Of a stretch of 54,089 nt of DNA, positions 40,898 through 48,956 are shown piece by piece. Origin of the DNA: Eubacterium aggregans (GTDB lineage: Bacteria; Bacillota; Clostridia; Eubacteriales; Eubacteriaceae). The notes beneath the pieces were generated by a model. The model was not told the origin of the DNA. It ran no database searches and saw only the letters and a list, made by a program, of their open reading frames with translations. Both the position numbers and the translations under genes were made by a program. Position 1 is the stretch's first letter, and each line of letters begins with the position of its first letter. The DNA is taken from contig NZ_FNRK01000016.1 of assembly GCF_900107815.1 (NCBI RefSeq), forward strand, positions 1-54,089, written 5' to 3'.

Positions 40898-41509
40898 TCA
40901 CCCCAGGATGCGTCCCAGGGTAAATCCGCTAATCCCTGCAGCATTGGCTTCGTCCATATCGATGTGCATCCGGTTTCGGAACGCGGGATTCACCCGGACC
41001 GTCACATTTTGAAAGGTCATCAGCCGTTCGCTCAGTACCCGGACATCGACACGCTGTTTATCCACAAGGCCAAAGCGGTCGGCGCCCTCCGGGGTCAGAT
41101 GCATATGGTTTCGGGCGATAATGGCCCCTTCTGTCACATCGATTTGACCACCCGCTGCCTGTAATTTAAGGCCGCCGGAGCCCGCTGTATCTCCGGACTC
41201 CCGCAAGGGGGCATCGATTCCCAGCTTTCTGCAGTCGCTGTAGGCCAGCTCAATTTGGGTGCGGTTCCTGGCCGGTCCAAGGATGGCGGTTCGTTCCAGC
41301 TGTCCTCTTGGACCTACAAGGGTCACCCGCTCTTCTGCCAGAAATTGACCCGGCTGGGAAAGGGCCCGCTGAAAGGTCATGGCCTTACCCACGCCGAAAA
41401 GGCGTTCAAAATCCCCTTGGCTCAAATGGACATGGCGGGCAGAAACCTCTATCTGGATTAGCTTTCCACGGATCATGGACTCCAACACGGTATCCACTAT
41501 TTGCTTCAT
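40898..41509 (-). CDS. pduL: PduL-type phosphotransacylase
   Basis: A 203-residue protein of PduL length, unrelated to the Pta/EutD fold. The two zinc-binding motifs are present: SARHVHLS (about 24-31) and NHMHLTP (about 134-140), plus RNRMHIDMDEANA near the end. An N-terminal amphipathic helix (KQIVDTVLESMIRG) is the likely encapsulation peptide. It converts acetyl-CoA and phosphate to acetyl phosphate inside the compartment and recycles CoA for EutE. It replaces EutD, which is absent here. Confidence 0.95.
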   Translation of the reverse strand: MKQIVDTVLESMIRGKLIQIEVSARHVHLSQGDFERLFGVGKAMTFQRALSQPGQFLAEERVTLVGPRGQLERTAILGPARNRTQIELAYSDCRKLGIDAPLRESGDTAGSGGLKLQAAGGQIDVTEGAIIARNHMHLTPEGADRFGLVDKQRVDVRVLSERLMTFQNVTVRVNPAFRNRMHIDMDEANAAGISGFTLGRILG

Positions 41510-41518
41510 TTCATCCTC

Positions 41519-42280
41519 CTATCCGTTATACATGCCCGCCAAATATTTGCACATCATGATATGTACTGCGCTGGACAGTCGATTTAACCCCTCCACAATA
41601 TCCCCATGATGAACGGCCTTACCCTGCTGATAGGCCTTGATGGCACTAATCTCCACCTGGCGGATTTCTGTCCGAAGAATATTCAGGCAGGCGTATTCTT
41701 CCCCCAGGCTTTTATCGGGCAGCACCATCTGCTTAATATTGAAATACGCCATGGGGTCATGGGACTGTGCCCGAAGCTGACTCTGATCCAGCCCAATAAT
41801 GGTTGCCTTGATAAAGGGGGTATCCAGCACCTCGCTGCGCATCATCTGGCGGAGGGTCTCCAAAATATCCTCCAGCTCCTCGATGAGGATTCCCGATCGG
41901 CCACTGGCCATAAGTCCGGCTTGGTTTCTGATGATGACCGCCTGGAGATAGTCAAGCTTTCCCCGGAAGATAATCCGGGGATGGGTTTTCATGACCAGGA
42001 CATTCCCATGGAGCTGGGTCATATACTCCGGCTTCTCCATAAAGAAAGCCCCGGTTTCCTCATCAATGTAGCGTGGCTTCTCCGAAAGGGGAAGGGCTGC
42101 AGGGGGAGCAGCCGACTGCCCTTTTTCTGATGCTGCCTGGCACTCACGAAGGATTTTTATTTTTCGTTGGGAAAGATATTCCTGGGCAGCCGGTGACAGG
42201 ATTTTTCCCTGTTCCAAATGGTATACCGTCTCATTCGCCTTTAGATCCTGGCGCAGGGCGGCCTCTGTAATCACTTTCAT
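41519..42280 (-). CDS. eutT: EutT-type ATP:corrinoid adenosyltransferase
   Basis: A 253-residue EutT-family protein: KVITEAALRQDLK and the N-terminal HLEQGKILSPAAQEYLSQRKI region shared by Firmicute EutT proteins, then a helical domain (LDYLQAVIIRNQAG, LNILRTEIRQVEISAIKAY, EGLNRLSSAVHIMMCKYLAG). It attaches the 5'-deoxyadenosyl group of ATP to cob(I)alamin to make the EAL cofactor. The Cys-rich HX11CCXXC motif of enteric EutT is not seen, pointing to the metal-independent type. It works after PduS-like reduction. Confidence 0.9.
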   Translation of the reverse strand: MKVITEAALRQDLKANETVYHLEQGKILSPAAQEYLSQRKIKILRECQAASEKGQSAAPPAALPLSEKPRYIDEETGAFFMEKPEYMTQLHGNVLVMKTHPRIIFRGKLDYLQAVIIRNQAGLMASGRSGILIEELEDILETLRQMMRSEVLDTPFIKATIIGLDQSQLRAQSHDPMAYFNIKQMVLPDKSLGEEYACLNILRTEIRQVEISAIKAYQQGKAVHHGDIVEGLNRLSSAVHIMMCKYLAGMYNG

Positions 42281-42299
42281 GCCCTATCATCCTCCCAAT

Positions 42300-42581
42300 C
42301 TATTCTAATCTTGGCAAAATAGCTTCGACCTCGCTATGGGGCCGGGGGATGACATGGACAGAAATCAGGCTCCCCACCTTATCCGCCGCTGTGGCACCGG
42401 CATCCACCGCTGCTTTCACCGCCCCAACATCCCCACGGACCATCACCGTGACCAATCCGCCGCCCACCAGCTCCTTGCCAATGAGGGTGACGTTGGCCGC
42501 CTTAACCATGGCATCCGAGGCCTCCACTGAGGCTACCAATCCCTTGGTTTCAATCATTCCCAGTGCTTGATATGCCGACAT
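42300..42581 (-). CDS. eutM: EutM/PduA-type BMC shell protein (second copy)
   Basis: A 93-residue single-BMC-domain hexamer protein: [32 protein letters not shown], and [14 protein letters not shown]. By my own alignment about 80 of 93 positions match the copy 2 nt upstream (42583-42882), so the pair arose by recent tandem duplication. Differences lie mainly at the N-terminus, residue 38 and in the 67-73 stretch. It forms flat hexameric facets with a central pore. Confidence 0.95.
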   Translation of the reverse strand: MSAYQALGMIETKGLVASVEASDAMVKAANVTLIGKELVGGGLVTVMVRGDVGAVKAAVDAGATAADKVGSLISVHVIPRPHSEVEAILPRLE

Positions 42582-42582
42582 A

Positions 42583-42882
42583 CTATTCTCCTTTAATGGG
42601 GGTATCTAAATGGGGCAGGATGGCTTCAACTTCAGTATGGGGTCTTGGGATGACGTGGACGGAAACAATTTGTCCCACCCGTTCTGCCGCCGTGGCCCCG
42701 GCATCTACTGCCGCCTTAACCGCGCCAACATCCCCGCGGACCATCACCGTAACCAATCCGCCGCCGACCCGTTCCTTGCCAATCAAGGTGACATTAGCCG
42801 CCTTAACCATGGCATCCGATGCTTCAATGGATGCAACTAAACCCTTTGTTTCGATCATTCCTAATGCTTCAGATGAGCTCAT
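42583..42882 (-). CDS. eutM: EutM/PduA-type BMC shell protein (first copy)
   Basis: A 99-residue BMC-domain protein with the same core as the next gene but a slightly longer C-terminal tail (HLDTPIKGE). GGAGG precedes the ATG. Major facet-forming shell hexamer. It lies directly after eutE. Together the two copies could form mixed hexamers or differ in pore and edge contacts. Confidence 0.95.
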   Translation of the reverse strand: MSSSEALGMIETKGLVASIEASDAMVKAANVTLIGKERVGGGLVTVMVRGDVGAVKAAVDAGATAAERVGQIVSVHVIPRPHTEVEAILPHLDTPIKGE

Positions 42883-42910
42883 TATAATTTCCTCCTGTTA
42901 TTTAAAATGG

Positions 42911-44386
42911 CTAAATTGCCTGAATCCGTTTGATGATTTCTGCGACCATTTCGTCCACATCCGCCTCGGTGAGTTCCGATTGGACCATACAGCCACCCTC
43001 CAGCATCTCCGCAGACTTCCTAATCTCTGAAAGGGACCGGCACCCATAGGCCACATGACGGATATCCATAAGATTCTGGGGACCTACATTTTCAGAGGTG
43101 GCACTGCCGCCAATGGCACCGCACCCCAGGGTAAGGGCCGGCATCAGGCCAGTGGTCGCCCCGATTCCTCCCAGGGCGCTGGGGGAATTGACAATAATCC
43201 GGGAAGCCGGAATCCGGGCTGCAAAGTAGTCCACCATGGCTTCATCCTGGGTATGGATGGCAAAGGTGTGGCCTGCACCCTCATAGTGGAGAATTTCCCG
43301 GCACATTTCACAAACCTCCTGATACCCCGGTGCAGTAAAGAAAGCCAGAATGGGGGTCAGCTTTTCATTGGAATAAGGATGTCCCCGGCCCACACCATTC
43401 TCCCGGGCCACCAGAACCCGGACATCCTTTGGAATGGTCAGTCCTGAAAGCTCAGCAATGGTTTGAACATCCTTCCCCACGATCATGGGGTTCATGGTGC
43501 CATTGGCCCGGAGGATAAACGCCCCCAATTGCCGCTGTTGGTCATCGTCCAGAAAGTAGGCTCCCTGGGCCTCCATTTCCTTTTGAACCTGGGGTGCCAG
43601 GGCATCGTCACAGATGACGGATTGCTCTGAGGCACAAATGGTGCCATTATCAAAGGTCTTGGAATCCATAATCTGAGACACTGCCGCGGGAATATCCGCC
43701 GTTTTTTCAATATAGGCCGGGCCGTTTCCAGGGCCCACGCCAATGGCTGGCGTCCCTGATGAATAAGCGGCTCGGACCATAGCAGACCCCCCGGTAGCCA
43801 GAATCATAGAGACGATGGGGTGCTTCATTAAATGGTCGGTGGCCTGCATGGTGGGGATGGTGATACAGGATACTAAGTCCTCCTTCCCACCCCCCTCTGC
43901 AATGGCCTGGCGGATAACCTTTACGGTTTCCATAATGGATCGCAATGCCCCGGGATGGGGTGAAAAGACAATGGCGTTCCCCGCCTTAATGGCGATTTCT
44001 GCTTTGTACAATACCGTGGATGTAGGATTAGTGGAGGGCACCAGTCCCGCAATAACCCCTACGGGTACGGCAATGGACCGCACCTTTTTCTCATCATCCC
44101 GATGAATTTCACCAATGGTTTTCATATCCTTGATATATTCATAAACCCCCTGGCTTGCGAATATATTTTTGATGACCTTATCCTCTACCCGGCCAAAGCC
44201 GGTGTCCTCGTTGGCCAGCTGGGCCAGGCGCTTGGCATTGCGCACTCCGGCCTCAGCGATGCTTTTGACAATTCGATCCACGGCTTCCTGACTTGAATGC
44301 GCCAGCTCCTGCTGGGCCGCCTGGGCTTTTTCCAGCAGTTCCCGAACCTCCTGAACCGACAGCAGATCCTTATCGTATAACTGCAT
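42911..44386 (-). CDS. eutE: CoA-acylating acetaldehyde dehydrogenase EutE
   Basis: A 491-residue aldehyde dehydrogenase. Catalytic Cys251 lies in FDNGTICASEQSV; the NAD region is IAGLVPSTNPTST, followed by ATGGSAMVRAAYSSGTPAIG. The N-terminal helix (LLSVQEVRELLEKAQAAQQEL) is similar to compartment signal sequences. It oxidises acetaldehyde to acetyl-CoA with NAD and CoA within the shell. No eutG-type alcohol dehydrogenase is in the locus, so NADH recycling must use another route, possibly PduS/PduT. Confidence 0.95.
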   Translation of the reverse strand: MQLYDKDLLSVQEVRELLEKAQAAQQELAHSSQEAVDRIVKSIAEAGVRNAKRLAQLANEDTGFGRVEDKVIKNIFASQGVYEYIKDMKTIGEIHRDDEKKVRSIAVPVGVIAGLVPSTNPTSTVLYKAEIAIKAGNAIVFSPHPGALRSIMETVKVIRQAIAEGGGKEDLVSCITIPTMQATDHLMKHPIVSMILATGGSAMVRAAYSSGTPAIGVGPGNGPAYIEKTADIPAAVSQIMDSKTFDNGTICASEQSVICDDALAPQVQKEMEAQGAYFLDDDQQRQLGAFILRANGTMNPMIVGKDVQTIAELSGLTIPKDVRVLVARENGVGRGHPYSNEKLTPILAFFTAPGYQEVCEMCREILHYEGAGHTFAIHTQDEAMVDYFAARIPASRIIVNSPSALGGIGATTGLMPALTLGCGAIGGSATSENVGPQNLMDIRHVAYGCRSLSEIRKSAEMLEGGCMVQSELTEADVDEMVAEIIKRIQAI

Positions 44387-44419
44387 ATGCTCACTTCCTT
44401 CCGTTTATCCGATGATATT

Positions 44420-45073
44420 TCATCGCTCTAGGGGGTTTTCCGCCACATATTCAACGGCAGTGGCAAAGGCATCACAAGCTGATTTACAGGCAGACTGGGA
44501 CCCTGTCAGCAGTGCCCCCCCAAAGTTGGTTTCAGAGGGCGGTGCGTACAATTCACACAGCTGTACATCTGCGGCCTTCATGGCCGCATCCACGGCGTAC
44601 ATGGCCTCCAGGGGCGGCGCGATGAGATAGGCCAGGGCTTCGCCCTCGGGGACTCCGGCCCCCTTGGATAAGTAGCTCCCCGTCCGGGCGATGCAGTGGG
44701 CGTAATAACAAATGGAATCATCCGCGTTGGCCGAGATAAAGTGGGCCACATTTTCGATGGTATCCACACAGGCATCCAGTCCGCTTTTAACCTCCGCTGG
44801 ATTTTCCCCGGCCAGTATCCCGATGATTTCTCCGGCCAGCTTGGTATTGGCATTATCTGCCCCTCCGTAAAAGCTCTTGGCATACACCACCTGGACCTCG
44901 GCCTTTTTTGTGGCTTCATCCAGAGCCGTGTAGGTTACATCATCACAGTCTGCTGTAATCAGGGCCAATGCCTTCAGATTCTTGGGCAGCTTCAGGGCTT
45001 TGGCCATTTCCGGGTTAACATTGGGAATAAGCTTCGTCGCGAGAACATTCGTTTTTAAAAAATCACCTTTCAC
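44420..45073 (-). CDS. eutL: EutL trimeric tandem-BMC shell protein
   Basis: A 217-residue protein with two circularly permuted BMC domains: LIPNVNPEMAKALKLP at the start, YAKSFYGGADNANTKLAGEI, then ICYYAHCIARTGSYLSKGAG and the second-domain YLIAPPLEAMYAVDAAMKAADV. EutL trimers have a gated central pore thought to admit large cofactors. Its length equals that of characterised EutL. Located between eutC and eutE. Confidence 0.95.
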   Translation of the reverse strand: MKGDFLKTNVLATKLIPNVNPEMAKALKLPKNLKALALITADCDDVTYTALDEATKKAEVQVVYAKSFYGGADNANTKLAGEIIGILAGENPAEVKSGLDACVDTIENVAHFISANADDSICYYAHCIARTGSYLSKGAGVPEGEALAYLIAPPLEAMYAVDAAMKAADVQLCELYAPPSETNFGGALLTGSQSACKSACDAFATAVEYVAENPLER

Positions 45074-45082
45074 GCTTTCCTC

Positions 45083-45976
45083 CTATAGTTTTAAATCTGT
45101 TCCGCTGTTTTTTTCGTCCAGCATCTTTTTCAGCACTGTGGCAATGTGTGCCCCAGCCTCTGCCGGATTGGTCCCGGCCCGATGGATATTGGAAAGCACG
45201 TTGCGCCTGGCCTCGGGCATTCCCACCGTGGCCTTATAGGCCATGTAGGCCGACATGGACTGGGCGGTGATAAGCCCGGGACGCTCTCCAATGAGCACGC
45301 AGGTAACATCCGCACCGGTAATTTCTGACACCTCATCCATCACAGCCACCCGTCCGTATTTGACAAAGAAGGGCGTTCCGATTTGGATGCCGTTTACCTC
45401 AAGGCCCTGGATAATGGCAGGCAACACCTCATTGACATTGGCCTCGACCGCCGCAGAGCTTAATCCGTCTGCAATAAAAATCTGAACCTGGGGGTTCGGC
45501 ACACAGCGCGACCTAACCATGGCGGCGCCCTCGGCGCTTAAGCGCCGGCCCAGATCCGGGCGGGTCAGGTAAACATCCTTGTTCTCACACTGGGTTTGGA
45601 CGGTGAATACCCCAAGGCTATCCACAAAATCCTCGTCCACATCGGTAAAGACGGCATCCTGGGCAGCGGAATGGGCAGCCCGGAATTGGAGGACCGGATC
45701 AGTTTTGTACCGGGCGCCGGCCTTGCCAATGCCAAGGCGGCAGGGTGCGTTGGCCTTAAGCTGGGCGTAGGCCTCCTTGTGCAGGGGATTCTCCACCAAA
45801 TACTGTGTTGTAATATCGACAGCGGTAACATCCGGGATCAGGCCCGACTCCAGGTCACCGCCCTCTCCCTGGACTTCCATCAAAGGTGGTGCCGTCATCT
45901 CCTGGGTGGTTCCTGAAATATCCATCCCGGCGATGACATCCTTGACGATTTTCCTCAATTCTTGTTCACTAATCAT
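45083..45976 (-). CDS. eutC: Ethanolamine ammonia-lyase small subunit EutC
   Basis: A 297-residue protein; the ATG at 45976 after AGGAGAG is chosen over one overlapping eutB. An N-terminal amphipathic helix (SEQELRKIVKDVIAGM) is the compartment-targeting peptide; then the conserved ARLGIGKAGARYKT region, DGLSSAAVEANV, VLIGERPGLIT and NIHRAGTNPAEAGAHIA. With EutB it forms the AdoCbl-dependent enzyme that converts ethanolamine to acetaldehyde and ammonia; EutC contributes to B12 binding. Confidence 0.95.
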   Translation of the reverse strand: MISEQELRKIVKDVIAGMDISGTTQEMTAPPLMEVQGEGGDLESGLIPDVTAVDITTQYLVENPLHKEAYAQLKANAPCRLGIGKAGARYKTDPVLQFRAAHSAAQDAVFTDVDEDFVDSLGVFTVQTQCENKDVYLTRPDLGRRLSAEGAAMVRSRCVPNPQVQIFIADGLSSAAVEANVNEVLPAIIQGLEVNGIQIGTPFFVKYGRVAVMDEVSEITGADVTCVLIGERPGLITAQSMSAYMAYKATVGMPEARRNVLSNIHRAGTNPAEAGAHIATVLKKMLDEKNSGTDLKL

Positions 45977-45989
45977 CACACTCTCCTGA

Positions 45990-47357
45990 CTATTTAACGA
46001 AGACCGAGGCATCCCCGGCTAAGGGAGTCAATCTTCCATTTTCTGAAAAGCCCATTTTCTCCATCCAGGCATCAAAGGGGGCCGTGGGACGAAGGTTGAA
46101 AACCTCCCGAAGGGCTGCCGCTTCATGGTAGCCTGTACATTGATACATGAGCATACAGTCATCCCCCTGGGGAACCCCCATGATATAATTACACCCAGCG
46201 GCCACCAACAAAGTGGCCAGATTTTCAATATCATTTTGGTCCGCCTTCATATGGTTGGTGTAACAGGCATCACAGCCCATGGACACCCCTGTAAGCTTAC
46301 CCATGAAGTGATCCTCCAGACCCGCCCGAATGACCTGCTTGGAATCGTACAGGTATTCCGGTCCGATGAAGCCCACCACGGTATTGACCAGGAATGGATT
46401 GTAACACTTGCCCAGGCCATAGCATCGAGCCTCCATGGTCAGCTGATCCCAATCGAAGTTAGCATCAGAGGATAGCTCTGCCCCCTGGCCGGTTTCAAAA
46501 TACATCACATTGGGACCGGTGCTGGTGCCCCGGCTGAGCATTAAATCGTGCCCATCCTTAAGCATTTGTGCAGAAATCCCGAAAGCCTCGTTGCCCTTCT
46601 GGGATCCGGCAATGGATTGGAACATCAAATCCATGGGGGCATTCATCTTTTCGATGGCCTCCATTTGGGTAGTCACGTGGGCCAGTACACAGATCTGGGT
46701 GGGAATCTCCCATTCATTTTTAAAGGCATCGAAAGCCTTTAAAACCCGGGTGACATTTTCCACTGAATCATCCACCGGGTTCAGACCCAGCACCGCATCC
46801 CCACAGCCTAGGCTAAAACCCTCCATGGTCGAGGCGATAATGCCGTCGATATCGTCGGTGGTGTGGTTGGGCTGGAGTCGTGATGAAAACGTCCCCGGCA
46901 GGCCGATGGTCGTATTGCAATGGGCGGTAACCCGTATCTTCTTTGCTGCATAAATCAGGTCCAGATTCCCCATGAGCTTGCACACCGCTGCCACGATCTC
47001 GCTGGTAATTCCCCGGGAGGCCCGGCGGATCATTGCCCCGTCGGTTTTTTCATCCAATATCCACTCCCGGAACTCTGCCACCGTCTTATTCTTCAGCTCC
47101 ATATAAATGCTTTCATTCACATCATCCTGGATGATGCGTGTAACCTCATCCTCCTCATAGGGGACTGCTGGATTATTCCGTATCTCCCCCAGGGTGATGT
47201 GGGAAAGCACGGCCTTGGCCGCAACGCGTTCCTCCGCCGATTCTGCCGCAACCCCCGCCAACCGATCCCCGGATTTCTCTTCGTTCGCCTTCGCCATGAC
47301 CTCCCGAAGGGACCCAAAGGAATAGGTCGTCCCAAATAGCTTTGTTTTTAAAATCAC
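45990..47357 (-). CDS. eutB: Ethanolamine ammonia-lyase large subunit EutB
   Basis: A 455-residue TIM-barrel protein of exact family length: LFGTTYSFGSLREVMAKANEEKSGDRLAGVAA at the start of which the first 15 or so residues are diagnostic, then TIGLPGTFSSRLQPNHTTDD, MCACD-type region here SMGCDACYTNHMKADQND, and YIMGVPQGDDCMLMYQ. It is the catalytic subunit of the radical AdoCbl enzyme. GGAGG-type Shine-Dalgarno upstream. Confidence 0.95.
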   Translation of the reverse strand: MILKTKLFGTTYSFGSLREVMAKANEEKSGDRLAGVAAESAEERVAAKAVLSHITLGEIRNNPAVPYEEDEVTRIIQDDVNESIYMELKNKTVAEFREWILDEKTDGAMIRRASRGITSEIVAAVCKLMGNLDLIYAAKKIRVTAHCNTTIGLPGTFSSRLQPNHTTDDIDGIIASTMEGFSLGCGDAVLGLNPVDDSVENVTRVLKAFDAFKNEWEIPTQICVLAHVTTQMEAIEKMNAPMDLMFQSIAGSQKGNEAFGISAQMLKDGHDLMLSRGTSTGPNVMYFETGQGAELSSDANFDWDQLTMEARCYGLGKCYNPFLVNTVVGFIGPEYLYDSKQVIRAGLEDHFMGKLTGVSMGCDACYTNHMKADQNDIENLATLLVAAGCNYIMGVPQGDDCMLMYQCTGYHEAAALREVFNLRPTAPFDAWMEKMGFSENGRLTPLAGDASVFVK

Positions 47358-47387
47358 TGTTTTTCCTCCTTCTCTAATGCCGATTGC

Positions 47388-48815
47388 CTACGTGTTAAAG
47401 ACCATTGTTTTGATAACGACAGGGCATACCCTCCCTCCTGCAACTGGTTTTCCGATATCAATATAATCCCCGTCCTGCGCATACACGCCGTCCAGGCAGA
47501 TAATGTCCTTCTTGCCGCCTAAAATGCTGTCCACTGCATTCCCCAGGACCTTCCCGATATCGCACTCCAGAATCAGTACCAGGGGAATTTCCCATTGGAT
47601 AATGGCGGCGCATCCCTCCAGGATTCCCCTGGCCAAGGCCTGAATGTCCTGGAAGCTTTCATAGGCCGATGCCGACAGGGCAATGGCCACAGGGCTCGGT
47701 CCATCCTCCTGGATAAACAGGGGGAGCCGGCGCTTAATTCCCAGAATTAAACCGGGGATAGTGGCTTCCTCCTCGTGGGAAAGCTTTAAAATCGGAATAT
47801 TCTTCATGGGGAGGACCGCCTCCACATAATGGATGGTGCTTCCGCTGACATTCATGGTATGGCTACCGGCGCCCACCACCGTTGCCCGGATGGTCTCCCG
47901 GGCGGGATAGCGCTCTACCTTCTGAAAGGCCGGATGGCCTTCGATGGCCTCCCCCAGTAAAACCCCAATGTCCCCATAACAAAACTCGTCGCATTTCTCC
48001 TGACCCATGCAGTCTGCCACCCCTCCGGAAAGGGTGAGGGCATCGATAATCAGACCCTCCGGCAAAGGCTGTCCATTGTTGGTGTACAGCCGCCCATGGT
48101 CCGCCTCCCTAGGCAGCAGCCCCAGGGCCTCGGCCAAATGGTCCGCCATCAGCCGGCACAGCTGCCTCAGGACAGCAATGTCGGCATTCTGACCCATTTC
48201 CAGGGGAAGTCCATGTTCCAGGGCCAGGGCCTTTAGCTTATGGTAAATCCCGCTGATCCGTCCCCCCTCCACACGCACCAGCCGTCCCCCAATGTCCAGG
48301 CAAGCGGTCCCCACCAGCTTGCCTTTATCGAATACGGCGATGTTGCTCGTTCCCCCACCAATGTCAATATTCGCCACACAATTGTGATGTTCTTGGGACA
48401 GCACATCCGTCCCGGCCCCCCGGGCCGAAAGGACGGACTCTAAATCCGGGCCGGCGGTGGCCACCACGAAATCCCCGGCCATTTCACTGAGGGCCTGGAG
48501 GACGGCATCCGCATTCTTCTTTCTTGCAGTGTCCCCGGTGATGATGACGGCCCCGGTTTTTAAATCCCCGGGCGAAATCCCTGCTGCCGCGTACTCCTGT
48601 AGGATCAAGGTCTTTACCGCCCCCGCATCGATCTCATCCTCCGCCTTAAGGGGAGTGAAATAAATTTGCGACCGGTAGAACACGGTCTTATCGACGATAC
48701 TGATTCGCGGAACGGTAAAGCTGCTGGCCAGATTTTCGATGGTCAATTGACTAAAAACCAGCTGGGTGGTCGATGTTCCGATGTCGATTCCCACACTTTT
48801 TATCACTTCCTTCAC
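47388..48815 (-). CDS. eutA: Ethanolamine ammonia-lyase reactivating factor EutA
   Basis: A 475-residue protein with an actin-like ATPase start (SVGIDIGTSTTQLVFSQL), VANIDIGGGTSNIAVFDKG, and VVGAGSHTMNVSGSTI. It exchanges damaged cobalamin in EAL for AdoCbl with ATP. It is preceded by the attenuator region at 48840-48928 and is the first gene beyond the EutVW regulators, so it is the first gene under antitermination control. Confidence 0.95.
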   Translation of the reverse strand: MKEVIKSVGIDIGTSTTQLVFSQLTIENLASSFTVPRISIVDKTVFYRSQIYFTPLKAEDEIDAGAVKTLILQEYAAAGISPGDLKTGAVIITGDTARKKNADAVLQALSEMAGDFVVATAGPDLESVLSARGAGTDVLSQEHHNCVANIDIGGGTSNIAVFDKGKLVGTACLDIGGRLVRVEGGRISGIYHKLKALALEHGLPLEMGQNADIAVLRQLCRLMADHLAEALGLLPREADHGRLYTNNGQPLPEGLIIDALTLSGGVADCMGQEKCDEFCYGDIGVLLGEAIEGHPAFQKVERYPARETIRATVVGAGSHTMNVSGSTIHYVEAVLPMKNIPILKLSHEEEATIPGLILGIKRRLPLFIQEDGPSPVAIALSASAYESFQDIQALARGILEGCAAIIQWEIPLVLILECDIGKVLGNAVDSILGGKKDIICLDGVYAQDGDYIDIGKPVAGGRVCPVVIKTMVFNT

Positions 48816-48839
48816 TGGATACCCTCCGTTTTTTCCAAC

Positions 48840-48930
48840 AAAAAAACCTGGACATCGGAATCGTCATCAATTCCCATTGCCCAGGCCTCTTCACCAAGGT
48901 ATTGGAGCCCTGCGTCATTGCAGGCTCCCT
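48840..48930 (-). promoter_or_regulatory. ANTAR (EutV) antitermination leader before eutA
   Basis: On the minus strand a hairpin GGAGCCTGC-AATGAC-GCAGGGCTCC (48904-48928) has a six-base loop with A at position 1 and G at position 4, the recognition pattern for ANTAR proteins. About 18 nt later an intrinsic terminator (CCTGG...CCAGG-TTTTTTT, 48840-48885) precedes eutA. A weaker CCTT-GGTGAA-GAGG hairpin lies between; its loop lacks A1. EutV bound to this leader would prevent termination. Confidence 0.75.
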
Positions 48931-48956
48931 TACATATTCAGTTTATTTCAAGTGCC

